Source: Sphingomonas sp.
GTDB taxonomy: Bacteria > Pseudomonadota > Alphaproteobacteria > Sphingomonadales > Sphingomonadaceae
DNA: 64,000 bases
NCBI RefSeq assembly: GCF_030145815.1
Contig: NZ_JAIXHL010000003.1
Coordinates: 62,001 to 126,000 of the forward strand
Reading direction: 5' to 3'
The notes under the pieces are model-generated. The model had not been told where the DNA came from, ran no database searches, and worked only from the letters and a program-made list of their open reading frames with translations. Every line of letters starts with the position of its first letter. The stretch's first letter is position 1. Both the position numbers and the translations under genes were made by a program. Positions 51,874 through 61,230 of this stretch are shown in pieces.

Positions 51874-53238
51874 TTATTCAGGGGCACCCCCCACCGCCTG
51901 AAACAGCCCAACCATTGCCGTCAGTTTGTCCGCACGCGCCTGGACGAGGGATAACTCTACCCCGAGTAGTGCGCGCTGTGCATCGATCTGTTCGAGATAC
52001 GGTGTGTAGCCGGCGCGGTACCGGTTCTGCGCGTGGCGCAGTGCGTCCGCGACCGCTTTTTGCTGCGCCACCAGCGCCACTTCCTGCTCGCGCAGATTTG
52101 CCAGCACCGCCATCCGGTCCTCAACTTCGCGAAAGGCGTTGAGCACGACCGAACGATAATTCCACGCGGCCTGGTCGCGCTGTGCGGTCACCCCGTCGAG
52201 CTGTGCCTGGAGCCTTCCGCCCTGAAAGATCGGGGCAAGCACGCTTCCGCCGAGCGACCAGACGCTGATCGGGTTGGCGAGCAGGTCGGAGAGGACGACG
52301 CCTGCGCTCGCCCCCAGATTAATCGACGGCATGAACTCGGCGCGCGCCACGCGCATGCGGGCGTCAGCGGCGGCAATCGCATATTCCGCAGCCGCGATGT
52401 CGGGGCGTCGTCGCAGCAGCTGTGACGGCAGCGTCGCCGGCGGCGCGGGCTGGCGCAGTTGTTCCAGCGTCCCGCCGCGCGTGATCGCGCCCGGCAACGC
52501 GCCGGTCAGCACGGACAGTGCATTTTCCTGTCGCGCAATCTGGGCCTTGAGCTGCGGGAGCAGTTGCACCGTCGCCTGATACTCAGCCTCCGCCTGCCGC
52601 AGTTCGAGCTGGGACGTGTAACCGACCTCCGCCCGGTCGCGCGCGAATTTGAGCGCCTTCGCCCGCGCGTCACGCGTCGCCTCCAGCACCTCGAGCCGCT
52701 TGTCGAGCGCGAGCAGCGTGATGTAGCCCGTCGCCGTGGCCGCGCTCACCGAAAGCTTGGCGGCTTCCGCGCTCGCTGCACTCGCTGCAACCCCGGCCTT
52801 GGCCGCCCCGACCCGCGCCGCATTCTTGCCGAACAGGTCCAGCTCGTACGATGCGCGAAAGGTCGGCTGTGCAGCGACCGATTCCTGCGCGCGCCCGAAC
52901 GGTGAAACCTCCCGCCGCACGCCGCCTTCGACCCCGGCCCCTACCGACGGTAGCAGATAGCCGCGCGATCCACGCTCAGTGGCGCGCGCCTCCTCGACCC
53001 GTGCGGCGGCGACCTGCACATCGGCATTGTTCGCCCGCGCCTGCTCGACCAGCCGGGCAAGCTGGGGATCGCCAAAGCCGTTCCACCAATCCGCCTCAAC
53101 TGGCGCGGTCACGCCCAGCGGGGTGCGCCATTCGGTCGGCGCCGTGATCGCGCTGCCCAGCGGAACCTGCTGCAACGCGGGGGCGCAGGCGGACAGGGTG
53201 AGGGCGGACACCGCCGCCAGGATCAGGGACTTGCGCAT
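51874..53238 (-). CDS. Outer-membrane efflux lipoprotein, NodT/OprM family
   Basis: 454 residues from ATG 53238 (AAGGGA nine bases before); ATG 53247 overlaps the upstream stop and is the alternative. Lipoprotein signal MRKSLILAAVSALTLSAC. Two repeats of the outer-membrane factor domain are seen (LARLVEQARANNADVQVAAA, ARVEEARATERGSRGYLLPS; RRRPDIAAAEYAIAAADARM). It forms the trimeric outer-membrane channel of a tripartite pump. The adaptor and MFS pump are encoded directly upstream. Confidence 0.92.
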   Translation of the reverse strand: MRKSLILAAVSALTLSACAPALQQVPLGSAITAPTEWRTPLGVTAPVEADWWNGFGDPQLARLVEQARANNADVQVAAARVEEARATERGSRGYLLPSVGAGVEGGVRREVSPFGRAQESVAAQPTFRASYELDLFGKNAARVGAAKAGVAASAASAEAAKLSVSAATATGYITLLALDKRLEVLEATRDARAKALKFARDRAEVGYTSQLELRQAEAEYQATVQLLPQLKAQIARQENALSVLTGALPGAITRGGTLEQLRQPAPPATLPSQLLRRRPDIAAAEYAIAAADARMRVARAEFMPSINLGASAGVVLSDLLANPISVWSLGGSVLAPIFQGGRLQAQLDGVTAQRDQAAWNYRSVVLNAFREVEDRMAVLANLREQEVALVAQQKAVADALRHAQNRYRAGYTPYLEQIDAQRALLGVELSLVQARADKLTAMVGLFQAVGGAPE

Positions 53239-53243
53239 GATCT

Positions 53244-54359
53244 TCATCCCTTGGTGTGAACGGTGGCCACCACCGACATGCCCGGACCAAGTCGGCGCGC
53301 CGCCGCCTGCCCCTTGTCGAGGACGATGCGCACCGCGATCCGCTGCGGCACCTTTACGAAATTGCCCGCGCCGGTGTCGGGCTTGACCAGGCTGAACTCG
53401 CTGCTCGCGGCCGGCGCGATGCTCTGGACGCGTCCGGTCAGGCGGACACCGCCCAGCGCGTCGATTTCGAGCGTTGCGCGCTGCCCGACCGCCATCTTTG
53501 CGGTCTGGGTTTCCTTGAAATTGGCAACCACCCACAGATCGTCGGGCACGATGTACATGAGCTGCGTTCCCGGCGTGACCAATTGTCCGACGCGTGCGGT
53601 GACTTCGCTCAGCCGGCCCGCGCGCGCGGCGCGGATTTCGGTGCGCGACAGCTCGAAATCCGCCAGGCCCTTGGTCGCTTCGGCCCCGGCCACCTGCGCT
53701 TCCAATGCGCCGCGTCCGACCGTGACCGATCGCACATTCTGCGCCGCGATCGCGCGCTGTGCCTGCGCCTGCCGCACCCCGGCCTGCGCCTGTTGCAGCG
53801 CCGCGCGCGCCTGATCGCGCTCGCGCAGCGAAACCGATCCCTCATCCACCAGCTCGGCGATCCGGTTCATGTCCGCCTGCGCCTTTTGCAGGCCCGCACG
53901 CGCCGCCGCGACCGCGGCATCCTGCAGGTCGAGCTGAGCCTGAGCCGAACGCAGGCTCTGCGCGCTGTTGGCGAGTGTCGCGCGCTGCGCGGCGGTATTG
54001 GCCTCGCCCTGCTGCACCTTTTCGCGGAACGGCTTGTCGTCGATCCGGGCGAGCAGATCGCCCTTCTCCACGCGCTGAAAATCCGCCACCGGCACGTCGA
54101 CCAGATAGCCGCCGACCTGCGGGCTGACGATCGTCGTGCGCCCCCGGACATAGGCGTTGTTCGTCGTTTGGTTCGCGCCGTCGAACGGCGGCAGACCCCA
54201 GGCATAGAGCGCCACCAGCGCCCCGATCACGATCGCAACGACCGCTATTACGATGTTGCGGCGCGATCGTGCCGGCGCCCAGCCGGTCGGTTGCTCCACT
54301 GCCGGCGCTTCGTCTTCGCGGGCCACTGCTTCGGGTCCGGGTTCAGCTTCTTTGGTCAT
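53244..54359 (-). CDS. Membrane fusion protein, EmrA/HlyD family
   Basis: 371 residues from ATG 54359, overlapping the MFS gene stop (ATGA). One N-terminal transmembrane helix (about 37-58, IVIAVVAIVIGALVALYAWG) precedes the lipoyl-like and hairpin regions (TTNNAYVRGRTTIVSPQVGG; long coiled-coil pair about 110-220). It is the periplasmic adaptor linking the inner-membrane pump and the outer-membrane channel. Confidence 0.92.
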   Translation of the reverse strand: MTKEAEPGPEAVAREDEAPAVEQPTGWAPARSRRNIVIAVVAIVIGALVALYAWGLPPFDGANQTTNNAYVRGRTTIVSPQVGGYLVDVPVADFQRVEKGDLLARIDDKPFREKVQQGEANTAAQRATLANSAQSLRSAQAQLDLQDAAVAAARAGLQKAQADMNRIAELVDEGSVSLRERDQARAALQQAQAGVRQAQAQRAIAAQNVRSVTVGRGALEAQVAGAEATKGLADFELSRTEIRAARAGRLSEVTARVGQLVTPGTQLMYIVPDDLWVVANFKETQTAKMAVGQRATLEIDALGGVRLTGRVQSIAPAASSEFSLVKPDTGAGNFVKVPQRIAVRIVLDKGQAAARRLGPGMSVVATVHTKG

Positions 54360-56041
54360 TGCGTCGTTCCTGTGCGCATGGCCTCCATGAAGGCCAGTTC
54401 CTTGGCGAGCGGATTGCGCCCGCGAATCTTGTTGATGAGCCACGGCACCAGCAGCGCGACAAAGGTCAGCGCGGACAGTGTGCCGATCACGAAAAACACG
54501 TCGTTGAACGCGAGCACGGCGGCCTCCCGGCCGACCTCGGCCGAGATGCTCGCCGATGCCGCCTGCTGGCGCAGTGCCGGGTCGAGCTGCACGGGTGCCA
54601 CCCGCTGCGCCGCGTTGCTCAACGCCTGTGCCAGCGGTGCATTGCCCAGCGTCAGCGTGTTGCCAGCATCGATCAAATGCGTCTTGAGCCGGACTGTATG
54701 ATAGGCGGACAGCAGTGAAATCCCTGCAAGGCCGCCCAGCGACTGCGAGAGCGAGAAGATCGCGATGAAGCTGACCACGTAATTCTGTCCCGCCGCCAGC
54801 GCGCGCAGCATCCCTTCCATCAGCAGCGGGCCCATCGCGAACACCGCGGCGAAGGCGATGGCGGCTTGGGTCAGGTAGAGGTCCTGCGGCCGGCTCATCA
54901 CGCCGGTGCGGGTATCGGCGAAGGCGGCGATGCAGATCAGCGCCACCGCCACCAGCACCGGCCGGGTCAGGTCGCGCGGATCGAGCCGCGCAACCGATAC
55001 CATCATCCCGCCAAAGGTGGCACCGGTCAGCACCCAGAAATAACCGACCAGCTGATCATTGCCGAACCCCAGCGCGGCGAACATACCGCTCGCGCCAAAG
55101 CCCTGCTCCGCCACCAGAATGCGGACCGTCGCGCCGATCAGCGCCAGGCCCAGGATCGCCCGGCTCGACAACCAGCTGAGGTCCAGCATCGGGCTCTTGC
55201 GATTGGCTTCGATCAACAGGCAGCCGCCGATGCCCAGGATCGCCAGCGCGAGGGCATAGCCAAGCCACGGCGTATCCCACCACTCGATCCGCCCCTGGAT
55301 CAGGAACGCGCACAACGCCGAAACCCCGATCACGAACAGCGCGATGCTGGGGATGTCGAGCAGCTCGAACGTCTTCTTGCGGATGCCCGGCGGCAGCCGC
55401 AGCAGCGTGACCAGTCCCAGCCCAAGCAGCGACAATGCGAACTGGAACTGGAATACCCGGCCCATATCGCCATCGACCAGCAAGGCGGGGGATAGCGCAC
55501 GGGTCAGCGGGAACGCGACCTGCGTCAGTCCGAGCGAGATGACCAGCCCGCCGACCCGTACCGCGGCGGGCAGCCCCTGCATCAGATAGTAGATGGCGAG
55601 CGCCGACAGGCCGCTGGCGGTAATCCCGGCAACCGCGCGCGCGGCAAGCTCGGGATAATAGCCCGGCTGGATCATCTGCACGAAATTGGCGGCGACCAAC
55701 CCGACCATTGCCCAGCGCACGAACATCTGGATGCCAAATTCCTGCCGGACGCGGAACAGCATCATGCTCATGGTAGCATAGGTCGAGTAGAAGGCCACGG
55801 TCAGCCATCCGGCCTCGACCGGGGTCAGCGCCAGCTGCGCCTGGAGCGCACCCGCATTGGCCAGCAGAAACCCGTTCTGCGCGCCGCCGAGCAGACCCAT
55901 GAAAATGCCGATGCCCAGATAGGCGATACGCCGCCGGCGCGGGTGATCCGGGTTGGCGGGCGATCCGGGCAGGATCGGCAGCTCGTGCGGCTTGAACCGG
56001 TATCCCGCCGCATGGTCGATCAGGACGGGCCGCTCACTCAC
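54356..56041 (-). CDS. DHA2-family MFS drug transporter, EmrB-like
   Basis: 561 residues from GTG 56041, which has GGAGGGGG nine bases upstream and overlaps the tetR stop by 8 bases. Fourteen hydrophobic segments are expected. Typical features include AGWLTVAFYSTYATMSMMLF and long loops. It is the inner-membrane proton-drug antiporter of the tripartite pump; substrate unknown. Confidence 0.92.
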   Translation of the reverse strand: MSERPVLIDHAAGYRFKPHELPILPGSPANPDHPRRRRIAYLGIGIFMGLLGGAQNGFLLANAGALQAQLALTPVEAGWLTVAFYSTYATMSMMLFRVRQEFGIQMFVRWAMVGLVAANFVQMIQPGYYPELAARAVAGITASGLSALAIYYLMQGLPAAVRVGGLVISLGLTQVAFPLTRALSPALLVDGDMGRVFQFQFALSLLGLGLVTLLRLPPGIRKKTFELLDIPSIALFVIGVSALCAFLIQGRIEWWDTPWLGYALALAILGIGGCLLIEANRKSPMLDLSWLSSRAILGLALIGATVRILVAEQGFGASGMFAALGFGNDQLVGYFWVLTGATFGGMMVSVARLDPRDLTRPVLVAVALICIAAFADTRTGVMSRPQDLYLTQAAIAFAAVFAMGPLLMEGMLRALAAGQNYVVSFIAIFSLSQSLGGLAGISLLSAYHTVRLKTHLIDAGNTLTLGNAPLAQALSNAAQRVAPVQLDPALRQQAASASISAEVGREAAVLAFNDVFFVIGTLSALTFVALLVPWLINKIRGRNPLAKELAFMEAMRTGTTQ

Positions 56042-56660
56042 AACGCAGCGCCCCCTCCACGAGAGTTGCGTCCAGCGCCGCCGCGAACGCAGCATCGTCG
56101 GTAATTTCGTCGACCAGCCGCGTCAGCCGCTCGCGCCGCGCCACCGCGCTTGCTGCGGCGTAGATGAAGTTCGCCACCCGAAACTGCAGATGATCTGGCG
56201 CTGGTCTGTCGCAATCGCTGGCCGCCGCGACGGCAAGTTCATAGAAATGGGAATGCAGCGGCGAGGACAGTTCATCCAGCAGCCACCGGGACCGCTCACT
56301 GTCGATCGCGATATCGCGCAGCAACAGGCGCGGCACTTCGGGCCGCTCGAGCAGATAGGCGATGAAGCTCCGCATGGCGTGCCGCAACCGTTCGACCGGG
56401 GCACGGTCCGCCTCGGCCGCCTGCAGCGCCGCGTGCAGATCGCGCGCCGCTTGCGACACGATCGCCTTCCACAGCCCTTCCTTGCCGCCGAAGCGATAGG
56501 CGACCAGCGCGACATCGACCCCAGCATCGCCCGCAATTTCGCGCAGGCTCGTCCCGTCATAGCCCTGCGCGGCAAAGCGCAGCAGCGCCGACCGCGCGAT
56601 CAACGCGCTGGTATCCGTCTCGGTCTCTTTGGGCCGCCCACGGCCGCGTCTCTCGCTCAT
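56034..56660 (-). CDS. TetR/AcrR-family regulator of the efflux operon
   Basis: 208 residues. The HTH (about 15-62) has the usual form: SALIARSALLRFAAQGYDGTS and LREIAGDAGVDVALVAYRFG. The C-terminal ligand-binding domain resembles the CerR type. It heads the operon tetR-emrB-emrA-OMF and is likely an autorepressor, acting at the dyad at 56703-56720, which lies 43 bases upstream of its start. Inducer unknown. Confidence 0.92.
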   Translation of the reverse strand: MSERRGRGRPKETETDTSALIARSALLRFAAQGYDGTSLREIAGDAGVDVALVAYRFGGKEGLWKAIVSQAARDLHAALQAAEADRAPVERLRHAMRSFIAYLLERPEVPRLLLRDIAIDSERSRWLLDELSSPLHSHFYELAVAAASDCDRPAPDHLQFRVANFIYAAASAVARRERLTRLVDEITDDAAFAAALDATLVEGALRCE

Positions 56661-56702
56661 GAACTGCTCCTTGCGCGACCAGATCGGTATCCTGCGGCAT
56701 TA

Positions 56703-56720
56703 ATTCAATACCTGTTGAAT
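56703..56720. promoter_or_regulatory. Probable TetR operator
   Basis: ATTCAA (56703-56708) and TTGAAT (56715-56720) form a perfect 6 bp inverted repeat with a 6-base spacer in the divergent region between tetR and the DJ-1 gene. It could regulate both directions. Confidence 0.6.
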
Positions 56721-56911
56721 AACTTCGCTAGCGCGCGCCCAAGGCGGCGGCAAGGCGCAAGCGCGCCTCGCACGCGCGCTGTTCGCGCACGCTCCCGAAC
56801 CATCCAGAAAAAACGTTCCGGACGCGAAACTCATTTCGCGCAGACGGGTTCCCACGCTCTGACACGCTCGCGCACTCGTGCCCGGCCCCAACCCGTAAAG
56901 GACCCCCACTC

Positions 56912-57592
56912 ATGAAGATCCTGATGATCCTGACCAGCCATGACCAGCTTGGCGACACCGGCAAGAAAACCGGTTTCTGGCTCGAAGAACTCGCCGCCCC
57001 CTATTATGTGCTCAAGGACGCGGGACACGACATCACGCTCGCCAGCCCTGCCGGCGGCCAGCCGCCGCTCGATCCAAAATCCGACGAACCGGATGCACAG
57101 ACCGCGGCGACGGAACGGTTCAAGCAGGACCCCGAGGCTCAGGCACAGCTGGCCTCAACCCTGAAGCTCGCCGATATGGACGTCGCCAGCTTCGATGGCG
57201 TCTTCTATCCCGGTGGTCACGGCCCGCTCTGGGACCTCGCGGAAAGCGCGACATCCAAGGCGCTGATCGAAACCGCACTCGTATCAGGCAAGCCGGTCGC
57301 GCTGGTTTGCCATGCGCCCGCCGTCCTCAAGTCGGTCACCACGCCAGATGGAGCGCCGATCGTGAAGGGGCGCAAGGTTACCGGCTTTACCAACGCGGAA
57401 GAAGAAGCGGTCGGCCTGACCGACATCGTGCCCTTCCTCCTCGAGGACAAGTTGCGCGCACAGGGCGCCGAATTCTCCAGCGGCAGTCCGTTTCAACCCC
57501 ATATCGTGTCCGATGGGTTGCTGATTACCGGTCAGAACCCGGCATCGAGTGAGGGCGCCGCGCACGCCCTGCTTGCCGCGCTGACGGGCTGA
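56912..57592 (+). CDS. DJ-1/PfpI-superfamily protein (Hsp31-like)
   Basis: 226 residues. The nucleophile elbow ALVCHAPAVL puts Cys133 beside His134, and FDGVFYPGGHGPLWDL and EELAAPYYVLKDAGHDITLASPAGG are typical of the Hsp31/glyoxalase III-like branch. Such proteins handle methylglyoxal, act as deglycases or chaperones. It is divergent from the efflux operon and may respond to the same TetR, which suggests a role in electrophile stress. Confidence 0.9.
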   Translation: MKILMILTSHDQLGDTGKKTGFWLEELAAPYYVLKDAGHDITLASPAGGQPPLDPKSDEPDAQTAATERFKQDPEAQAQLASTLKLADMDVASFDGVFYPGGHGPLWDLAESATSKALIETALVSGKPVALVCHAPAVLKSVTTPDGAPIVKGRKVTGFTNAEEEAVGLTDIVPFLLEDKLRAQGAEFSSGSPFQPHIVSDGLLITGQNPASSEGAAHALLAALTG

Positions 57593-57679
57593 TCGGCGAA
57601 CGATGGCTGGAACGCGGCATCCCCCCATTCCTCGCTAACGGACGGGCAGGGGTCGGCTGGGGGCTCAATCAGGTCTCGC

Positions 57680-59326
57680 CTAGCTCGAGCGGGTCGCGTC
57701 GGTAACCGGATCGAGTTCGCGCGCATCGGGCGTGCGCGTTGCGGGGAGCGATCCGGTCTGGCGTTCGATCCGGCGATGCACCATCGGTGCCGCACCGTCG
57801 ATCTGGAGTGCGCGCAACGCGTTGCTGTTGAGGTCGTCGGCGCGGGTGCGCCGCTGATTGTGCCGAACATAATCGACCCAAGTCGCGACGTGATAGCGCT
57901 CGATCCACAGCTCGGGCTCTTCGAGATCACGCAGCAAGGTCCAGTGGTGTGCGCCGTCGCGTCGCCGGATCCTTCGGCGTTCGCTCATTACCGTGAGAAA
58001 GCGGGCGATGTCGTGCTCTGCGATCCGATGCTCGATCGTGATCACGATTGGCCCGCTGCGCGGTTCGACCGGGATACTTGTCTGTGGCTCACGCCAGCTG
58101 TCGCGCGGATCGAGGTCGAGCTGTTCGATGGTTGGTACCGCGAATCGAAGACCTGCAACGAGGCTCAGCAACTGCACGCCAGCTGCAATGAGGAGTGCGG
58201 TGGCAAGGCCATGGTCGCCGGCAATTGCGCCGAAAACCCAGCTTCCCGCAGCCATGCCGCCAAACGCTGCCATCTGATAGATGGCGAGCGCGCGGGCGAC
58301 GACCCAGCGCGGGGAGGCCATCTGGACGCTCACATTGAAGGTGGAAAGCGCGCTAACCCAGCCTGCGCCGGCCAGTATCAGCGCGGCAAGGGTGGCAGCC
58401 AAGCCAAGTTTCAACGCGACGAGTGCCGCACCTGCCGCCAAAGCGAGCGCGGCGAGCCGGATCAGGAACTCGGTGGGCAGCATCTGGCGCAGTCGCCGCG
58501 AGGCAAAGGCACCGAGCACGGCGCCCGCGCCAAACCCGCCGAGCAGCAGGCCATAGGTGAGCGGTCCCCCCATAACGAGGTCGCGCGCGATCAGCGGCAT
58601 CAAGGCTGGCAGTGCGCTTGCGGGGAACCCGAACAGCGCCGCACGGGCGAGGACGACCCGAATGCTCGGTGAAAGCCGAACGTAACGGACTCCGGCTGCC
58701 ATCGCGACGCCGAGACGTTCGCGCGGCAGCCGCCGCTCAGGCAGGTCGGGCGTCCAGCGCAGCAGCACCACAATCAGGCCGACATAACTTACCGCATTGG
58801 CTAGGAACGCGGCTGCAGCGCCCGCGAATGCCACCAGTGCACCGCCGAGCGCCGGACCGGTGCTGCGTGCAATGTTGAACCCCATGCTGTTGTACGCGAC
58901 CGCATCCGGCAACATCGTGCGCGGCACCATGTCGCCCACCGATGCCTGCCACGCTGGCCCGTTGAGTGCGGTGCCGCACCCGATCAGAAAGGTGAAGATC
59001 AGCAGCGACCATGGCGTGATCCAGCCGAGCCAGCTGCCCAGCGCTAGCGTAGCTGACACGAGGAGCACGAAGCATTGCGCGATCAGCATCACGCGGCGCC
59101 GGTCGAGATTGTCGGCAACCGCGCCGGCCCATAACGAGAGCAGCATGATCGGCAGGCTGGTCGAAGCCTGCACCAGCGCGATCATCTGCGGCGAGGCGCC
59201 GAGGTCGGTCATCATCCACGAAGCGCCCACCGACTGGATCAAGCCGCCGAAGTTGGAGAACAGGCTCGCCACCCATACGGCGCGGAACAGCGGAACCTTG
59301 AAGGGGCTGGCGGGTGCTTGTGTCAT
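57680..59326 (-). CDS. MFS transporter (EntS-like) with C-terminal ferredoxin-like tail
   Basis: 548 residues from ATG 59326, which has no clear ribosome site (ATG 59386 is an alternative). Twelve hydrophobic segments in residues 10-400 belong to the MFS_3 family (LFSNFGGLIQSVGASWMMTD, GAVADNLDRRRVMLIAQ). A soluble tail of about 140 residues (EHRIAEHDIARFLTVMSERR, DGAHHWTLLRDLEEPELWIE) matches the antibiotic-biosynthesis-monooxygenase-like fold found in this subfamily. Substrate unknown. Confidence 0.85.
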   Translation of the reverse strand: MTQAPASPFKVPLFRAVWVASLFSNFGGLIQSVGASWMMTDLGASPQMIALVQASTSLPIMLLSLWAGAVADNLDRRRVMLIAQCFVLLVSATLALGSWLGWITPWSLLIFTFLIGCGTALNGPAWQASVGDMVPRTMLPDAVAYNSMGFNIARSTGPALGGALVAFAGAAAAFLANAVSYVGLIVVLLRWTPDLPERRLPRERLGVAMAAGVRYVRLSPSIRVVLARAALFGFPASALPALMPLIARDLVMGGPLTYGLLLGGFGAGAVLGAFASRRLRQMLPTEFLIRLAALALAAGAALVALKLGLAATLAALILAGAGWVSALSTFNVSVQMASPRWVVARALAIYQMAAFGGMAAGSWVFGAIAGDHGLATALLIAAGVQLLSLVAGLRFAVPTIEQLDLDPRDSWREPQTSIPVEPRSGPIVITIEHRIAEHDIARFLTVMSERRRIRRRDGAHHWTLLRDLEEPELWIERYHVATWVDYVRHNQRRTRADDLNSNALRALQIDGAAPMVHRRIERQTGSLPATRTPDARELDPVTDATRSS

Positions 59327-59659
59327 GTTGCGCGTCAATGCCGCAGATCGCGATCCGATCCAATTGGTCGCGCCGTCATGTCCCATCCGGAGCAGCAGCA
59401 CGCTGGTGGTTCCGGCGTGGTCGGCGGTCCCGATCGGAAGACCTCGCGCAAGAAGCAAAAGCGGCGCCTTGCCGCCGCACTGGCACCTCGGTGGATTGGG
59501 CACCCGGAAACCCGGGGGAAATCTCACATGTGGTGCATCGCTGCGCGTGGTCGTTGACCTTGCCTCGCGTTTGGCTGGAGGGTGTTGGCCTGTGATCGGG
59601 CGGGGCAGACGGCCAGAGCCCGTCGCGATCGAAGGTCCAGCAGGCGCAGGAGTTGGAAG
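59327..59659. other. 333 bp gap between the divergent MFS and S41 genes
   Basis: No credible gene. It must contain the promoters of the two divergent genes. I see no clear palindrome or terminator in it. Confidence 0.4.
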
Positions 59660-61111
59660 ATGAAGCCCATGACGCGGGTCGATCGGCGCAGCTTCATATC
59701 ATTGGCTTGCGCGACATTTGCGATGTCGGGCGTGTCCAGTCGGGCGGCAGCGGTCGATGCCGCGGTTCGCGACGATCTTGAGATTGTACGCCGGGCGTTG
59801 GAGTTGCACCCGGGTCTGAATCGCTACGTTGGTCGCACGGCCATTGCGGATGGGCTGGCGAGGCTCGCGGCTATCTGGGAAGCAAGCCCCTTGCTTGCAG
59901 ATCGGTATCTGTCCCTGTCACGGTTCCTTGCCTCGATCCGCTGTGGTCACACCTATTGCAACTTCTTCAATCAGTCCGGTGCTGTCGCGGCCGATCTGTT
60001 CGATCGGCCAACGCGCCTGCCGTTCCATTTCATCTGGATCGGGGATGCGATGGTCGTCACCACTGGCTTTGACACCGGGCTGCCGCGCGGTTCGGTCATT
60101 ACGAGCCTCAATGGCGAACCGCCGATCCGCCTTCGCGACCGGCTGCTCGAATATGTCCGTGCCGATGGTCATAACGATGCCAAGCGCATGTCACTGCTCG
60201 AGGTACGCGGTGACGACCGCATTGAGACGTTCGATGTCTTTCAAGGCCTGCTCCACCCGCCACGTGATGGGGTGCATCGTCTCGCGGCGCGTCTCCCCGA
60301 TGGCGGCTCACGGACACTCGACGTTCCTGCAATTGCTTTGGCGGACCGTCGCGCGCAGATGCCGGTCGCGCGCATCGCGCCCGACGCGCCAAGCTGGCAA
60401 TGGCGGATGGATCCGAACGGTGTCGCTGTGCTTACGATGCCGGGATGGGCGATGTGGGATGCGAAATGGGACTGGAAGGCATGGCTCGCCGATCGCCTCG
60501 ACTCGCTGGATGGCGCGCGCGGGCTCATCGTTGATCTGCGCGACAACGAGGGTGGAGAGGATTGCGGCGACGTCATCCTGTCGCGTCTGATCACCAGAGA
60601 TTTCATGCCGCCGCGGCTGCAGCAGCGGCTTAGGTTCCGCCGCACGCCGACGGACCTCGACCCCTATCTCGATACCTGGGACGACAGCTTCCGCAAACTT
60701 GGCGAGGGTGCCAGCCCACTTCCGGGCGGCTTTTTGCTGCGGCCTTCAAGCGATGATGCCCTGCGGATCGTTCCCGCAGCCAAGCGCGTCCATTGTCCGG
60801 TGCGCGTTCTCACATCGCCCGTTAACAGCTCGGCGACCTTTCAATTCGCCAGCAACATGCGACGGATCGGTGGGGGCAAGCTGGTTGGGCGCGAGACCGG
60901 CGGGAACCGACGCGGGATCAACGGCGGCTGCTTCTTCTTCGTTCGCCTTCCGCATTCGAAGATCGAATTCGATCTGCCGCTTGTCGGCTACTTTCCGGTC
61001 GACACACAGCCCGATGCCGGATTGGCCCCCGATATCCCGGTTTCCGACACTGCGGCCAGCATCGCTCGGCAACGAGACGTTGTGCTCAGCACGGCGATGG
61101 CGTCATTGTGA
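59660..61111 (+). CDS. S41-family peptidase-like protein, Tat-exported
   Basis: 483 residues from ATG 59660, with AGGAG upstream. A twin-arginine signal (DRRSFISLACATFAMSG) sends it folded to the periplasm. The N-terminal part is a PDZ-like/tricorn core region (about 35-230) and the C-terminal part an S41-like catalytic domain: GLIVDLRDNEGGEDCGDVIL, nucleophile region SPVNSSATFQFA, and Lys/Glu region GRETGGNRRG. It resembles C-terminal-processing-like proteases. Tat export suggests a cofactor or fast folding. Confidence 0.8.
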   Translation: MKPMTRVDRRSFISLACATFAMSGVSSRAAAVDAAVRDDLEIVRRALELHPGLNRYVGRTAIADGLARLAAIWEASPLLADRYLSLSRFLASIRCGHTYCNFFNQSGAVAADLFDRPTRLPFHFIWIGDAMVVTTGFDTGLPRGSVITSLNGEPPIRLRDRLLEYVRADGHNDAKRMSLLEVRGDDRIETFDVFQGLLHPPRDGVHRLAARLPDGGSRTLDVPAIALADRRAQMPVARIAPDAPSWQWRMDPNGVAVLTMPGWAMWDAKWDWKAWLADRLDSLDGARGLIVDLRDNEGGEDCGDVILSRLITRDFMPPRLQQRLRFRRTPTDLDPYLDTWDDSFRKLGEGASPLPGGFLLRPSSDDALRIVPAAKRVHCPVRVLTSPVNSSATFQFASNMRRIGGGKLVGRETGGNRRGINGGCFFFVRLPHSKIEFDLPLVGYFPVDTQPDAGLAPDIPVSDTAASIARQRDVVLSTAMASL

Positions 61112-61230
61112 CCGCGCGGCCGTCCAGCGCGGCGAGCGTCCGACCCACGCCAAGGCTGATGCAGCGCGAGTCTGCACGCCCGGTCCGACGAGCCGGGCGG
61201 CGGTCCTTATGTGGAAGGGGTGCGCACGCC

